From assembly GCF_001423405.1 (NCBI RefSeq), contig NZ_LMNS01000038.1, positions 409,119 to 473,118 on the forward strand: a stretch of DNA of 64,000 nucleotides, written 5' to 3'. Below, one piece after another: positions 17,246 through 25,086 of this stretch. Made by a program: the position numbers and the translations under genes. Below the pieces are notes generated by a model, which did not search any database, was not told where the DNA came from, and worked only from the letters and a program-made list of their open reading frames with translations. How positions within the stretch are numbered: position 1 is the stretch's first letter; every line of letters starts with the position of its first letter. The stretch is from Methylobacterium sp. Leaf123 (GTDB lineage Bacteria; Pseudomonadota; Alphaproteobacteria; Rhizobiales; Beijerinckiaceae).

Positions 17246-18058
17246 ATGACCTATGCCAGCATCATGGTAGCCGTCGATCTCGGGGCGGAGGCGCGCGACC
17301 GCGTGCGCCTCGCCGGCCATCTCGCCGACGACTTCCGCGCCCGGCTGATCGGCGTGGCGGCGGAAGAAGCCTCCTACGCCGTCCCACCCATCGGCCCGGT
17401 GCCGGCAAGCGCCTACGCGCTGGCCGCCAACAGCGAACTCATCCTGAACGATCTCAAGCGGGCCCATGCCGTCTTCGAGGAGGCGGCAGGCACCCGCAGC
17501 CGCGTCGAGTGGCGCTCGAATCTCGATTTCCCGCTGCCGTTCCTGATCGGGCAGGCCGCGGCGGCCGATCTCGTCGTGGTCGGCCGCAAGCCGGCATCCG
17601 GCCCGCTGCTGTGCTCGGTCGATCCGGGCGATCTCGTCATGCATCTCGGCCGCCCGGTCCTGGTGGTGCCGCCGGACCTCGACCATCTCGACGTCCGGCG
17701 GGTCGCGGTCGGGTGGAAGAACACCCGCGAAGCCCGCCGCGCGGTCAGGGACGCGCTGCCGTTCCTGACGCGGGCCTCCCGCGTCGTCGTGGTCGCGATC
17801 GACGACGGGGAGGGCGCGGACGACACGGCTGACGTCGTCGGGTTCCTGCAGGCGCATAACATCGAGGCCACCGCGATCCGCACGGAGACCGGCGGCAGCG
17901 CGACCGCCCTGGCCCTGGTCGACGCGGCCGCCGAGCAGGCCGCGGACCTGATCGTCACGGGCGCCTACGGCCATGGCCGCCTGCGCGAATGGGTTTTTGG
18001 CGGCGTTACCCGCGACCTTCTGGCCGGCGCGCCCGTCTGCTGCCTGATGAGCCACTGA
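17246..18058 (+). CDS. UspA-family universal stress protein (two-domain)
   Basis: This 270-residue protein is a tandem Usp with two alpha/beta domains (about 1-140 and 150-270). The second domain has the ATP-binding pattern ADLIVTGAYGHGRLREWVFGG followed by VTRDL. The first contains LVVVGRKPASGPLL and PVLVVPP. Tandem Usp proteins of this kind support survival under oxygen limitation and starvation. The ATG at 17246 is preceded by a GGCAGGAA ribosome site. It lies downstream of the hsp20-crp pair and upstream of a host-attachment-like gene, all on the same strand. Confidence 0.9.
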   Translation: MTYASIMVAVDLGAEARDRVRLAGHLADDFRARLIGVAAEEASYAVPPIGPVPASAYALAANSELILNDLKRAHAVFEEAAGTRSRVEWRSNLDFPLPFLIGQAAAADLVVVGRKPASGPLLCSVDPGDLVMHLGRPVLVVPPDLDHLDVRRVAVGWKNTREARRAVRDALPFLTRASRVVVVAIDDGEGADDTADVVGFLQAHNIEATAIRTETGGSATALALVDAAAEQAADLIVTGAYGHGRLREWVFGGVTRDLLAGAPVCCLMSH

Positions 18059-18098
18059 ACGTCGCATCCGGCCAGAGCCGCCCACCCGGAGCCGCCCG

Positions 18099-18548
18099 AT
18101 GACCGAGACACCCAATCTCAAGATCCCCCATGGGGGATACATCCTCGTCGGCGATGGCCGCCGGGCTCTGGTGCTGCGCAACGAGGGCCACGCGCTGCAC
18201 CTCGCCCTTCACGTGCAGCATCTCTTCGAGGCGCCCCCCAACCCGCCGACGCGCGCGCAGGGCACGGACCGGCCGCCCCGCGTCCGGCAGGGGGAGCGCC
18301 GCAGCGCCATCGAACAGACGGATTGGCACGCGATGGCCGAGGACCGCTTCGCGGAAGAGGTCGCGGCCGCGCTGGACCGCATCGCCGACGCGATCCCCGC
18401 CCTGATCGTCGTCGCCCCGCCGCGCACGCTCGCCGCGTTGCGGCAGGCTTTGTCCGAGCGCCTCAAGCGCGTCGTCATCGCCGAGATCGACAAGGATCTG
18501 ACCAAGCTCTCGATCGAGGAGATCGGACGCCGCCTCACCGATGCGTGA
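18099..18548 (+). CDS. host attachment family protein
   Basis: This 149-residue protein resembles the family named after a protein required for attachment to host cells in plant-associated alphaproteobacteria. Seen are the N-terminal strand YILVGDGRRALVLRNEGH, the central AEDRFAEEVAAALDRIADAI, and the final VVIAEIDKDLTKLSIEEIGR. The fold is predicted to be cytoplasmic, eRF1/pelota-like, so the name may not describe the biochemical role. It starts 40 bases after the UspA stop and is probably co-transcribed with it. Confidence 0.78.
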   Translation: MTETPNLKIPHGGYILVGDGRRALVLRNEGHALHLALHVQHLFEAPPNPPTRAQGTDRPPRVRQGERRSAIEQTDWHAMAEDRFAEEVAAALDRIADAIPALIVVAPPRTLAALRQALSERLKRVVIAEIDKDLTKLSIEEIGRRLTDA

Positions 18549-18574
18549 CGCAGCCGTCCCCCCTTCAGGTCCGA

Positions 18575-18901
18575 TCAGGCGAATGTCGGCTGATCCGCGA
18601 CGGCGGACAGGCCGGGAACCGACCACGGCGCAGGCTCGCATTGGGTGCGGCGGTCGGGCGGTGTCGCGTCGCCGCTGCGGGACGTGGCCGGGTAATGCAC
18701 CTCGATCTGCTCGACCACGGCGCGGACGCCGCGAACCCGCAGCACGATCCGCTCGGCGATCCCCTTCTCGGCGCAGTTCCGCACATGCCCGCGGAGCGTC
18801 ACGACCCCGCTCTCGACGGTGACGCCGATCTGCGCCGCATCGATCATGGGTGCGAGTCCCAGCGCCGCAAGCACGTGCCGGCGCACGGTGATGTCGTCCA
18901 T
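18575..18901 (-). CDS. BON-domain protein
   Basis: BON domains bind phospholipids or other ligands in the periplasm and cytoplasm. This 108-residue protein has one copy (residues 1-72: VRRHVLAALGLAPMIDAAQI, VESGVVTLRGHVRNCAEKG, ERIVLRVRGVRAVVEQIEV) and then a Pro/Ser-rich tail. No signal peptide is obvious. The ATG at 18901 is placed where the domain starts; the frame upstream is a shadow. It is read from the same side as the next small membrane protein and may share a FixK-type box at 19196. Confidence 0.8.
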   Translation of the reverse strand: MDDITVRRHVLAALGLAPMIDAAQIGVTVESGVVTLRGHVRNCAEKGIAERIVLRVRGVRAVVEQIEVHYPATSRSGDATPPDRRTQCEPAPWSVPGLSAVADQPTFA

Positions 18902-18933
18902 CTCCCGCCTCCTCGCTTCAAGCTTTCCGGCGT

Positions 18934-19137
18934 TCAGACGGCCCACAAGAACAGCGCGATCGTCACCACCGAGGCAGTGGCGGCCAAACTCAGCGCCTGC
19001 AGGCTGCCGATGGTCCGGTAGCGGGCGATGTTCCGGACGACGCCCGCGGTCGCCGTCTCGGCGCGCGGCACCGGCCCGGCCGGCGCCCGGATGTAGGCGA
19101 CCGTCTCGATTTCGATGGATCGAAGCACCACACTCAT
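18934..19137 (-). CDS. small single-span membrane protein
   Basis: This 67-residue protein has a hydrophilic N-terminus and one membrane helix at its end (SLAATASVVTIALFLWAV). The ATG at 19137 (MSVVLRS) is preferred over one at 19170, because a GGAGCG ribosome site lies nearby. A perfect TTGA-N6-TCAA box lies 59 bases upstream on the same side. The 32-bp gap to the BON gene suggests an operon. Function unknown. Confidence 0.6.
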   Translation of the reverse strand: MSVVLRSIEIETVAYIRAPAGPVPRAETATAGVVRNIARYRTIGSLQALSLAATASVVTIALFLWAV

Positions 19138-19195
19138 CGCTCGCTCCCGTCTTCGTCCGACGGTCGCCATCCTGCCGCGCCGGTGGCACGACGCC

Positions 19196-19209
19196 TTGAT
19201 TCACCTCAA
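19196..19209. promoter_or_regulatory. FixK/FNR-type box between divergent genes
   Basis: TTGATTCACCTCAA is a perfect TTGA-N6-TCAA site, 59 bp upstream of the small membrane protein start (19137) and 192 bp upstream of the UspA gene at 19401. The first distance is typical for FixK activation. Confidence 0.6.
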
Positions 19210-19330
19210 GGCCACCGCAGCCGGACCCGTCATCATCGCCTCGCGGGAGAGCTGGGCGAGGCCTGCAAGGCGTGCCCGTCGCCCGGAGCGCCGAAACCGG
19301 ATCTCCTCCGACGGGATCACCCCGGCATTG

Positions 19331-19344
19331 TTGCGCTGGATCAA
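19331..19344. promoter_or_regulatory. FixK-type box upstream of uspA
   Basis: TTGCGCTGGATCAA fits the rhizobial FixK2 consensus TTG(A/C)-N6-(T/G)CAA. It ends 57 bp before the UspA start at 19401. An almost identical site lies at the same distance from the paralogue at 24008. Confidence 0.65.
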
Positions 19345-19400
19345 AGCGGATGCGGGTCGCTGCGTCACTCTCCCGGCGGTGTTCGCCACCGGAGCAGACC

Positions 19401-20261
19401 ATGCCCAAACCGCCGCCCGTCGCCCTCACGGGCCTCCGCGACATCCTCGTCGGCCTGACCGAGGAGGGCCGGGGGGACGAGACCGCGAGCGCACTCGGCA
19501 TCGGCCTATCGCTTGCGGGGATGGCCGGCGCCCATCTCACCGTCCAGTCGGCGGCCCGCCGCCTGACCATGGTCGGCGGATCGGGCTGGGGATTCGTCAA
19601 CGACCTCGTCGCGCAGGAGAACCGGCGTCTGAGCGCCCGCGCACGCGCCATCGCCGAACGCGCCGCGACGGAGGCCACGCTCGAAGGTGTGAGCTGCTCG
19701 ATCGAGGCGCCCGCACTCGCCTATCCCGAACTCGTCGGCCGGCTGACCGCCCGGGCCCGGCTCGCGGACCTTACCGTTCTGGACGCCGAAGCACGGGAGG
19801 TCGATCTCGATCGCGACGTGATCGACGGGGTCCTGTTCGGAAGCGGGCGGCCGCTCCTCGTGGTGCCGCCGGGCTGCGACACGTTCTCGGCACGGCGGAT
19901 TGTCATCGCCTGGGATGGCAGCGCCCAGGCCGCGCGGGCCGCCAACGACGCGCTGCCGTTCCTGCGCGCGGCCGAGGCGGTGGAGATCGTCTCGGTGGTC
20001 GGCGAGAAGGATCTCTCGACCTCGGTCGCGGGCGCCGAATTCGCCCCGCACCTCGCCCGCCACGGTGTGAACGTCTCGGTGACGAACGTCCCGGTCGACG
20101 GCGACGCCGCAGAGACGCTGAGACGGCAGGTCGGTCGTCTCGGCGCGGAGATGCTGGTGATCGGCGCCTACCGGCATTCACGCCTGAAGGAATGGTTCCT
20201 CGGCGGCGTCACGCACGCACTCCTGACACGCTCTCCGGTGCCGCTGTTCCTCGCCCATTGA
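19401..20261 (+). CDS. UspA-family universal stress protein, paralogue 2
   Basis: This 286-residue tandem Usp has the ATP-binding pattern in its second domain (IVIAWDGSAQAARAANDALP, then MLVIGAYRHSRLKEWFLGG and VTHALLTRSPVP). The C-terminal half is nearly identical to that of the paralogue at 24008. The first domain is more diverged, and its Usp motif is weak (LADLTVLDAEA). The ATG at 19401 follows a GGAGCAG ribosome site and matches the start of the paralogue; a longer frame upstream is not supported. A FixK-type box lies upstream, so expression at low oxygen is likely. Confidence 0.9.
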   Translation: MPKPPPVALTGLRDILVGLTEEGRGDETASALGIGLSLAGMAGAHLTVQSAARRLTMVGGSGWGFVNDLVAQENRRLSARARAIAERAATEATLEGVSCSIEAPALAYPELVGRLTARARLADLTVLDAEAREVDLDRDVIDGVLFGSGRPLLVVPPGCDTFSARRIVIAWDGSAQAARAANDALPFLRAAEAVEIVSVVGEKDLSTSVAGAEFAPHLARHGVNVSVTNVPVDGDAAETLRRQVGRLGAEMLVIGAYRHSRLKEWFLGGVTHALLTRSPVPLFLAH

Positions 20262-20316
20262 TCGCCGAACCGGCGTTCGAGGCGTGGCGATGCGTCCTCG
20301 GCGCGGGACAACCGTC

Positions 20317-21006
20317 TCAATCCTCGACCACGTGGCGGAGGCGGGCGCGGTGAAGCGTGATCTGCCGGCTGCCGGAGCGCCGCAGCGCCCCGTTCTCCTC
20401 GAGCTGCGAGAAGGTGCGCGAGACGGTCTCGATGGTGAGGCCGAGATAGTCGGCGATATCGCGCCGGGTCATCGGCAGGGCGAGCGTCCCGGTGCCGCCG
20501 AAGCGCCCATCGACCTCGATGAGAAAGGCGGCGACGCGCTCCTGGGCGGAACGGCGGCCGAGCAGGAGCATGAGATCCTGGGCGTCGCGCAGGCTGGTCG
20601 TCGCCATGCCCCAGAGCTGGCAGGCGACCTCGGCGCTGCGGGTGGCGGCCCGCTCGATCTGTCGGCGGTGGAAAATCAGCACCCGCGTGTCCGAGAGCGC
20701 CTCCGCCGTGTGCCAATGGGTGTCGCCCTGCTCGAACCCGAACAGGTTGCCGGCCAAGTGGAAACCGGTGATCTGGCGCCGGCCGTCGCTGAGGATCTTG
20801 TGGGAGCGCACCGCCCCCTCGACGACGCGGTAGACGAACTCGGCGTCCTCGCCCTCGCCGTAGACCTCCTCCTCACGGGCATACGAGAACGGGGTGCCGA
20901 CAAGATCGGGGCAATCAGCGAAGAGGCCGCATTCGTGGATGCTCCGGCGCGGCGCGCGCGCACCCGGAGCGACAGGAACGGATCTCGGCGTCGGCTTCGT
21001 GCCCAT
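20317..21006 (-). CDS. fixK: FixK-like Crp/Fnr-family regulator
   Basis: This 229-residue protein has a cyclic-nucleotide-binding-like barrel (EFVYRVVEGAVRSHKILSDG, QITGFHLAGNLFGFE) and an Fnr-type winged helix with the recognition helix TRRDIADYLGLTIETVSRTF, whose Glu/Ser/Arg positions read TTGA-type half-sites. Only two cysteines lie near the N-terminus (ECGLFADC), not the four-cysteine Fnr set, so direct oxygen sensing is unlikely and FixK fits better. A FixJ-type promoter lies upstream, and fixJ-fixL follow on the same strand. The ATG at 21006 is used; one at 21021 is also in frame. Predicted targets are the four FixK-type boxes in this window. Confidence 0.82.
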   Translation of the reverse strand: MGTKPTPRSVPVAPGARAPRRSIHECGLFADCPDLVGTPFSYAREEEVYGEGEDAEFVYRVVEGAVRSHKILSDGRRQITGFHLAGNLFGFEQGDTHWHTAEALSDTRVLIFHRRQIERAATRSAEVACQLWGMATTSLRDAQDLMLLLGRRSAQERVAAFLIEVDGRFGGTGTLALPMTRRDIADYLGLTIETVSRTFSQLEENGALRRSGSRQITLHRARLRHVVED

Positions 21007-21093
21007 CGGTTCGCTCCTCATCCGTTTGGATGAGGCGAGAGTGGTCGCGCGACGGCACCGGCGAAATTCCGGATACTCTCTTAAGTAGTCCCG

Positions 21094-21112
21094 CTTAAGG
21101 AAAACTACGTAG
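21094..21112 (-). promoter_or_regulatory. FixJ-type binding site of the fixK promoter
   Basis: On the minus strand the sequence reads CTACGTAGTTTTCCTTAAG, which matches the FixJ site known from rhizobial fixK promoters. It lies about 88 bp upstream of the fixK start at 21006. A nearby TTAAGTAG (21081-21088) could form a second, weaker half. Confidence 0.65.
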
Positions 21113-21502
21113 GGATGCGATCCCTCTCGTCGCTTCGCGAGCAGTTGCAGAAACGGGTCGGACCTGAAGCCGGGGCGATCCCGTCTGCCGTCGGCAAACG
21201 TCCCGTAGGCGAGGGCCGTGCAGCGATTCCCTGTATCATCGAAGATCGATTGCGCAAGATCAACGCCGTCGGGCACGCAGGCTGTCAGGCTCTGCAATCA
21301 GCCGGAGCAGGGAAGGCGCACGCCGTGTCCCCTCACGTTGCGCCCTGGGCCGATCCGCGCAAGCCGCCGCGCCCGCGAAGTCCCGCGGCGGGCTGTCCCT
21401 CGCGCCCCTGGATGCAGGGCGGCGGGAGCCCGCATGCGAATGGCTGGCTCAAGGTGATCAGGACGGCGGGGACGCCATCTCGTGATCGAGCGCGAGCCGG
21501 CC
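21113..21502. other. 390-bp region upstream of fixK and downstream of fixJ
   Basis: This lies between the FixJ site and the end of fixJ. It has GC-rich sequence with no convincing coding frame. The inverted GCCGGC runs near the fixJ end could weakly terminate, but none is clearly a rho-independent terminator. Confidence 0.35.
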
Positions 21503-22111
21503 TCACGCGAAGCCGGCGAGCACGGCCCAGCGCACCAGTTCCTGCAGGTTGCCCGCCCGCGTCTTGGCCATGACCTTGGCCCGGTAGATCTCGACGGTCC
21601 GCGGGCTGATCCGGAGCCTTCGCCCGATCTCCTTGCTGGTGCCCCCGGTCACCAGATGATCGAGCACTTGGCGCTCGCGCTCGCTCAGGGTCGTCAACCG
21701 CCGCATGAAGTCCTGCAGGATCGGGTCGGCCGCCGCGTTCTGCCCGCTCTGATCCAGGGCGGCCTGCAGCGCGCGAAGGAGCGCCTCGCCATCGAACGGC
21801 TTCTCGATGAAGTCGCAGGCCCCGAGCTTCATCGCCTCCACCGCCAGCGGCACGTCGCCGTGCCCCGTCATCATCACGACGGGAAGCGTGTGACCGGCCG
21901 AGCGGAGGGAGCGGAACAGGGCCAACCCGTCGAGGTCGGGCATGCGGATATCGGTCAGGATGCAGCCCCGGACCGGCCGCGTGAGCCGCGCCAGCAGGGC
22001 CGTTCCCGCCTCGTAGAGCCGCACGTCGAAGCCGGCGGTGTCGAGGAGGAAGGCGACCGAGTCGCGCATGGCGGGGTCGTCGTCCACGACATGCACCAGG
22101 GCCGGGGCCAC
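21503..22111 (-). CDS. fixJ: FixJ-type response regulator
   Basis: This 202-residue two-domain regulator has a receiver domain (residues 1-120) with acidic pocket VVDDD, phosphorylation site Asp54 (CILTDIRMPD) and the conserved lysine in DFIEKPFDG. Its LuxR/FixJ winged HTH (about 135-200) contains LSERERQVLDHLVTGGTSKE and RTVEIYRAKVM. The start is a GTG at 22111, three bases after the fixL stop, so both are coupled. FixJ-phosphate should activate fixK through the site at 21094. A single-domain receiver is excluded by the HTH. Confidence 0.93.
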   Translation of the reverse strand: MAPALVHVVDDDPAMRDSVAFLLDTAGFDVRLYEAGTALLARLTRPVRGCILTDIRMPDLDGLALFRSLRSAGHTLPVVMMTGHGDVPLAVEAMKLGACDFIEKPFDGEALLRALQAALDQSGQNAAADPILQDFMRRLTTLSERERQVLDHLVTGGTSKEIGRRLRISPRTVEIYRAKVMAKTRAGNLQELVRWAVLAGFA

Positions 22112-22114
22112 GGG

Positions 22115-23662
22115 CTAACGCCCTCTCTCGGGTGCGGTCGGCAACGTCAGCCGGAAGGTCGCCCCGCCCGCGGCGTTGGGCTCGACCCAGAGGCGGCCGC
22201 CATGGGCCTCGATGATGGTGCGGCAGATCGAGAGCCCGACGCCCATCCCGGCATCCTTGGTGGTGACGAAGGGCTGGAACAGCCGGTCGGCCACCTCCTC
22301 GGCGATCCCGGGGCCGGTATCCGACACCGCGACCTCGGCCAAATCCGGCGAAACCCGCCGCGTGGCGACAGTCAGCTCGCGCCGGCTGCTGCGCTGCATC
22401 GCCTCGCAGGCGTTACGCATCAGGTTGACCAGAACCTGCTGGACCTGAACCCGGTCGACCAGCACCGATCCGACCTGCGGATCCGGCACGACGCGGGCCG
22501 TGATGCCCTGCTCGCCGGCCGCCGCCAGGGTCAGAGCACCGGCCTCCTCGATCATCGTCGCGACCGGCTCGACCCGCTTCTCCGTCTCGCCGCGGGCGAC
22601 GAACTCCCGCAGGCGGGCGATGATCTGCCGGGCCCGGAGCGCCTGCGCGGCCGCCTTGTCGAGAACCTCCTGGGCCCGGGCGATGGTCTCGGGGTCGGGA
22701 TGGGCGAGGAGGCGGCGGCAGCCATTGGTGTAGTTGGTGATGGCGCCGAGCGGCTGATTCAGCTCGTGGGCCAGCGTCGTCGCCATCTCGCCCATGGCGC
22801 TCAAGCGCGAGACATGCCCCAGCTCGGACTGGAGTTCCTGAAGCCGCGCCTCGGTCCGCCGCTGCGCGGTGAGGTCGTTGATGAAGCCGGTGAAGAAGGT
22901 GCGCTCGCCCGAATGCATCTCGCCGATGGCAAGCTCCATCGGAAAGGTCGAGCCGTCCTGCCGCCGGCCCGTCACACACCGCGTGGTGCCGATGACGTGG
23001 CGCTGGCGCGTCTGCCGATAGCGATCGAGGTCGGCGGCGTGCCCGTCCTGCATCGGCTCCGGCATCAGGATGCGGACATCCTGCCCGATCGCCGCGTCGG
23101 CCGCGTAGCCGAAGAGGCGTTCGGCCGCCGGGTTGAACGAGTGGATCAGCCCCGCCTCGTCGATGACCACCATCGCCTCCGGCATCGTGTCGAGGATCGA
23201 GCGGAGATGGGCTTCGCGGGCGCGCAGCTCCGCCTCCACCTGCTTCTGCTCTTCGATGCTGAAGACGACCCCGCGGTGCCGACGGGGCCGGCCCTCGGCG
23301 TCGAGATGCACCTGCCCCCGCGAGCGCAGCCAGCCGCCCGGCCCATTCGGCGGCACGACGCGGTAATCGATCTCGTAGCTGCCGCCGTCCCGCAGCACGC
23401 TCTCGATGGCGTCCGCGCGGGCTTGGCGGTCGTCCGGGTGCACCAGATCCTGGGTCGCGGCAAAGCTGGTCAACCGTTCGGAGGGGATGCCGAAGAGGCT
23501 GCTGCAGGCCTGCGAAGCGCTGACGCGGCCGGTGGGAATGTCCAGCGACCAGATGCAGACGCCGACCTCGTGGAGGGTCTGCCGGAAGTCCTCGGCCATG
23601 AGCGCTTCGCCGCCCCCCGGAATTGCTTCGGCTACGGCCATGGAAAGCGTCATCGATTCCAT
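22115..23662 (-). CDS. fixL: FixL-type haem oxygen-sensing histidine kinase
   Basis: This kinase phosphorylates FixJ when oxygen leaves its haem. Of the 515 residues, the first PAS/PAC lies at about 25-140 and the FixL haem PAS at about 150-265. The proximal His208 (QDGHAADLDRYRQT) and the ligand-sensing Arg228 (VIGTTRCVTGRRQDGSTFP) are in the positions known from rhizobial FixL. HisKA follows, with phospho-acceptor His299 (TLAHELNQPL), and HATPase with NLMRNACEAM and DTGPGI boxes. It has no membrane segments, so it is soluble as in some rhizobia. The ATG at 23662 is chosen (MESMTLS); a longer frame to 23713 is possible. Confidence 0.92.
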   Translation of the reverse strand: MESMTLSMAVAEAIPGGGEALMAEDFRQTLHEVGVCIWSLDIPTGRVSASQACSSLFGIPSERLTSFAATQDLVHPDDRQARADAIESVLRDGGSYEIDYRVVPPNGPGGWLRSRGQVHLDAEGRPRRHRGVVFSIEEQKQVEAELRAREAHLRSILDTMPEAMVVIDEAGLIHSFNPAAERLFGYAADAAIGQDVRILMPEPMQDGHAADLDRYRQTRQRHVIGTTRCVTGRRQDGSTFPMELAIGEMHSGERTFFTGFINDLTAQRRTEARLQELQSELGHVSRLSAMGEMATTLAHELNQPLGAITNYTNGCRRLLAHPDPETIARAQEVLDKAAAQALRARQIIARLREFVARGETEKRVEPVATMIEEAGALTLAAAGEQGITARVVPDPQVGSVLVDRVQVQQVLVNLMRNACEAMQRSSRRELTVATRRVSPDLAEVAVSDTGPGIAEEVADRLFQPFVTTKDAGMGVGLSICRTIIEAHGGRLWVEPNAAGGATFRLTLPTAPERGR

Positions 23663-23938
23663 TCCGGAGTCTCTTCTTCGGATGTGGTGACAATTTTTGC
23701 ATAAATTCAGCATAAATTATGTCATTTGATAAATCGTATTCCAATCACTCAACTCTCACCAGAAGATATCGATCTATTTCTTGGGCATACCGCAATTTGT
23801 GCCTGTATGAATAGTCACAACGAGAAACGAATTCGCTGGTTCCTCAATGCCGAGACGACTTCACACAACCTTCCGCCGCCGGAACGGCATCACCGCCGGT
23901 GGCGGTATCCCCCGTTTGATCCGGGGGAGTGAAGGCTT

Positions 23939-23952
23939 TTGCGCTGAATCAA
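23939..23952. promoter_or_regulatory. FixK-type box upstream of uspA paralogue 3
   Basis: TTGCGCTGAATCAA fits TTG(A/C)-N6-(T/G)CAA and differs by one base from the site at 19331. It ends 56 bp before the UspA start at 24008, the same spacing as in the paralogue. Confidence 0.65.
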
Positions 23953-24007
23953 GGCCGGCGGGCGCCCGCCGCTCCAACGATGGAGCGGTTCAGACCGGAG
24001 TCCCGCC

Positions 24008-24868
24008 ATGTCCCAACCTGCCGCAGCCGCGCTTACCAGCCTCCGCGACATCCTCATCGGGATTGCCGTCGAGAACGAGAGCGACAGGGATTCGCCGGCC
24101 ATCGGCTACGGCCTGTCGCTGGCGAAGGCCGCAGGCGCCCACCTGACGCTTCAGTCGGCCTCCTGGCGCCTCTCGGGCGACCATCGCTGGATCAGCGCTT
24201 TCGACGACGGGAGCGTCGCGGATATCGATCGGCGCCTCGATGCGCTGGCCCGCGCCATCGCCGACCGTACCGCGGGCGATGCGGCGCGGGCGGGCGTCGT
24301 ATGCACGACGGAGACGCCGAGCCTGCACTATCCGGCCATCATCCACCGGCTGGCGGCCCAGGCGCGGCTGCACGATCTGGCGATTCTGGATGCCGAGGTC
24401 TGGACCTGCGACCTCGACCGCGAGGCGATCGAGACGACCCTGTTCAAGAGCGGACGCCCGGTCATCGCGGTGCCGCCGGGGCATGCGGGCTTTTCCGGCC
24501 GCCGGATCATCGTCGCCTGGGACGGAAGCGCCCAGGCGGCGCGGGCCGCCAACGACGCGATGCCGTTCCTGCGCGCGGCCGAGGCGGTCGAGATCGTCTC
24601 GATCGGCGACGCGGCGGAGCTCCGCGATTCGGTGCCCGGAGCCGAGTTCGCGCCCCACCTCGCGCGGCACGGGGTGAACGTCACCGTCAACGACCTGCCC
24701 GTCTCCGGCTCCATCGGCGACACCCTGCGGAGCCAAGCGGGCCTGTTCCGGGCTGAGATGATCGTGATGGGCGCCTACCGCCATTCCCGCGCGCGCCAGC
24801 TCTTCTTCGGCGGCGTGACGCGCGCGCTGCTGCGAAGCTGCCCCGTTCCGCTGTTCCTGTCCCGCTGA
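24008..24868 (+). CDS. UspA-family universal stress protein, paralogue 3
   Basis: This 286-residue tandem Usp is closely related to the one at 19401 (both carry LSLAxxAGAHLTxQSA and share GSAQAARAANDA and PFLRAAEAVEIVS). The last third holds the ATP-binding-like loop MIVMGAYRHSRARQLFFGG. It follows the fixL upstream region divergently and has its own FixK-type box. This suggests that the copy arose with its promoter. The start ATG at 24008 matches the paralogue. Confidence 0.9.
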   Translation: MSQPAAAALTSLRDILIGIAVENESDRDSPAIGYGLSLAKAAGAHLTLQSASWRLSGDHRWISAFDDGSVADIDRRLDALARAIADRTAGDAARAGVVCTTETPSLHYPAIIHRLAAQARLHDLAILDAEVWTCDLDREAIETTLFKSGRPVIAVPPGHAGFSGRRIIVAWDGSAQAARAANDAMPFLRAAEAVEIVSIGDAAELRDSVPGAEFAPHLARHGVNVTVNDLPVSGSIGDTLRSQAGLFRAEMIVMGAYRHSRARQLFFGGVTRALLRSCPVPLFLSR

Positions 24869-25086
24869 AGCCCCTTCGAGCGGGCCATGCCCGGCACCGG
24901 GTTCGCGCACCACACCAAGCATTTGCTAACGCTCATGCAGGTTGCGGTGACCGCATCGGCGGAGAACCGGGGCCGGTTTCACCTTTCGGCAACGGACGGG
25001 GGCGTTAGTGGGCGCGTCCACCATAAGGGTTGCCGTCGGAGCACCCGGCTGGGCAAGGGGGGCCGACAGGCCTGGGACAACGCTCG

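Noticed and set aside
21482..23704. A 740-codon plus-strand frame opposite fixJ-fixL
   Set aside because: Shadow of the two regulators; it has Arg/His/Gly-rich sequence and no domain.
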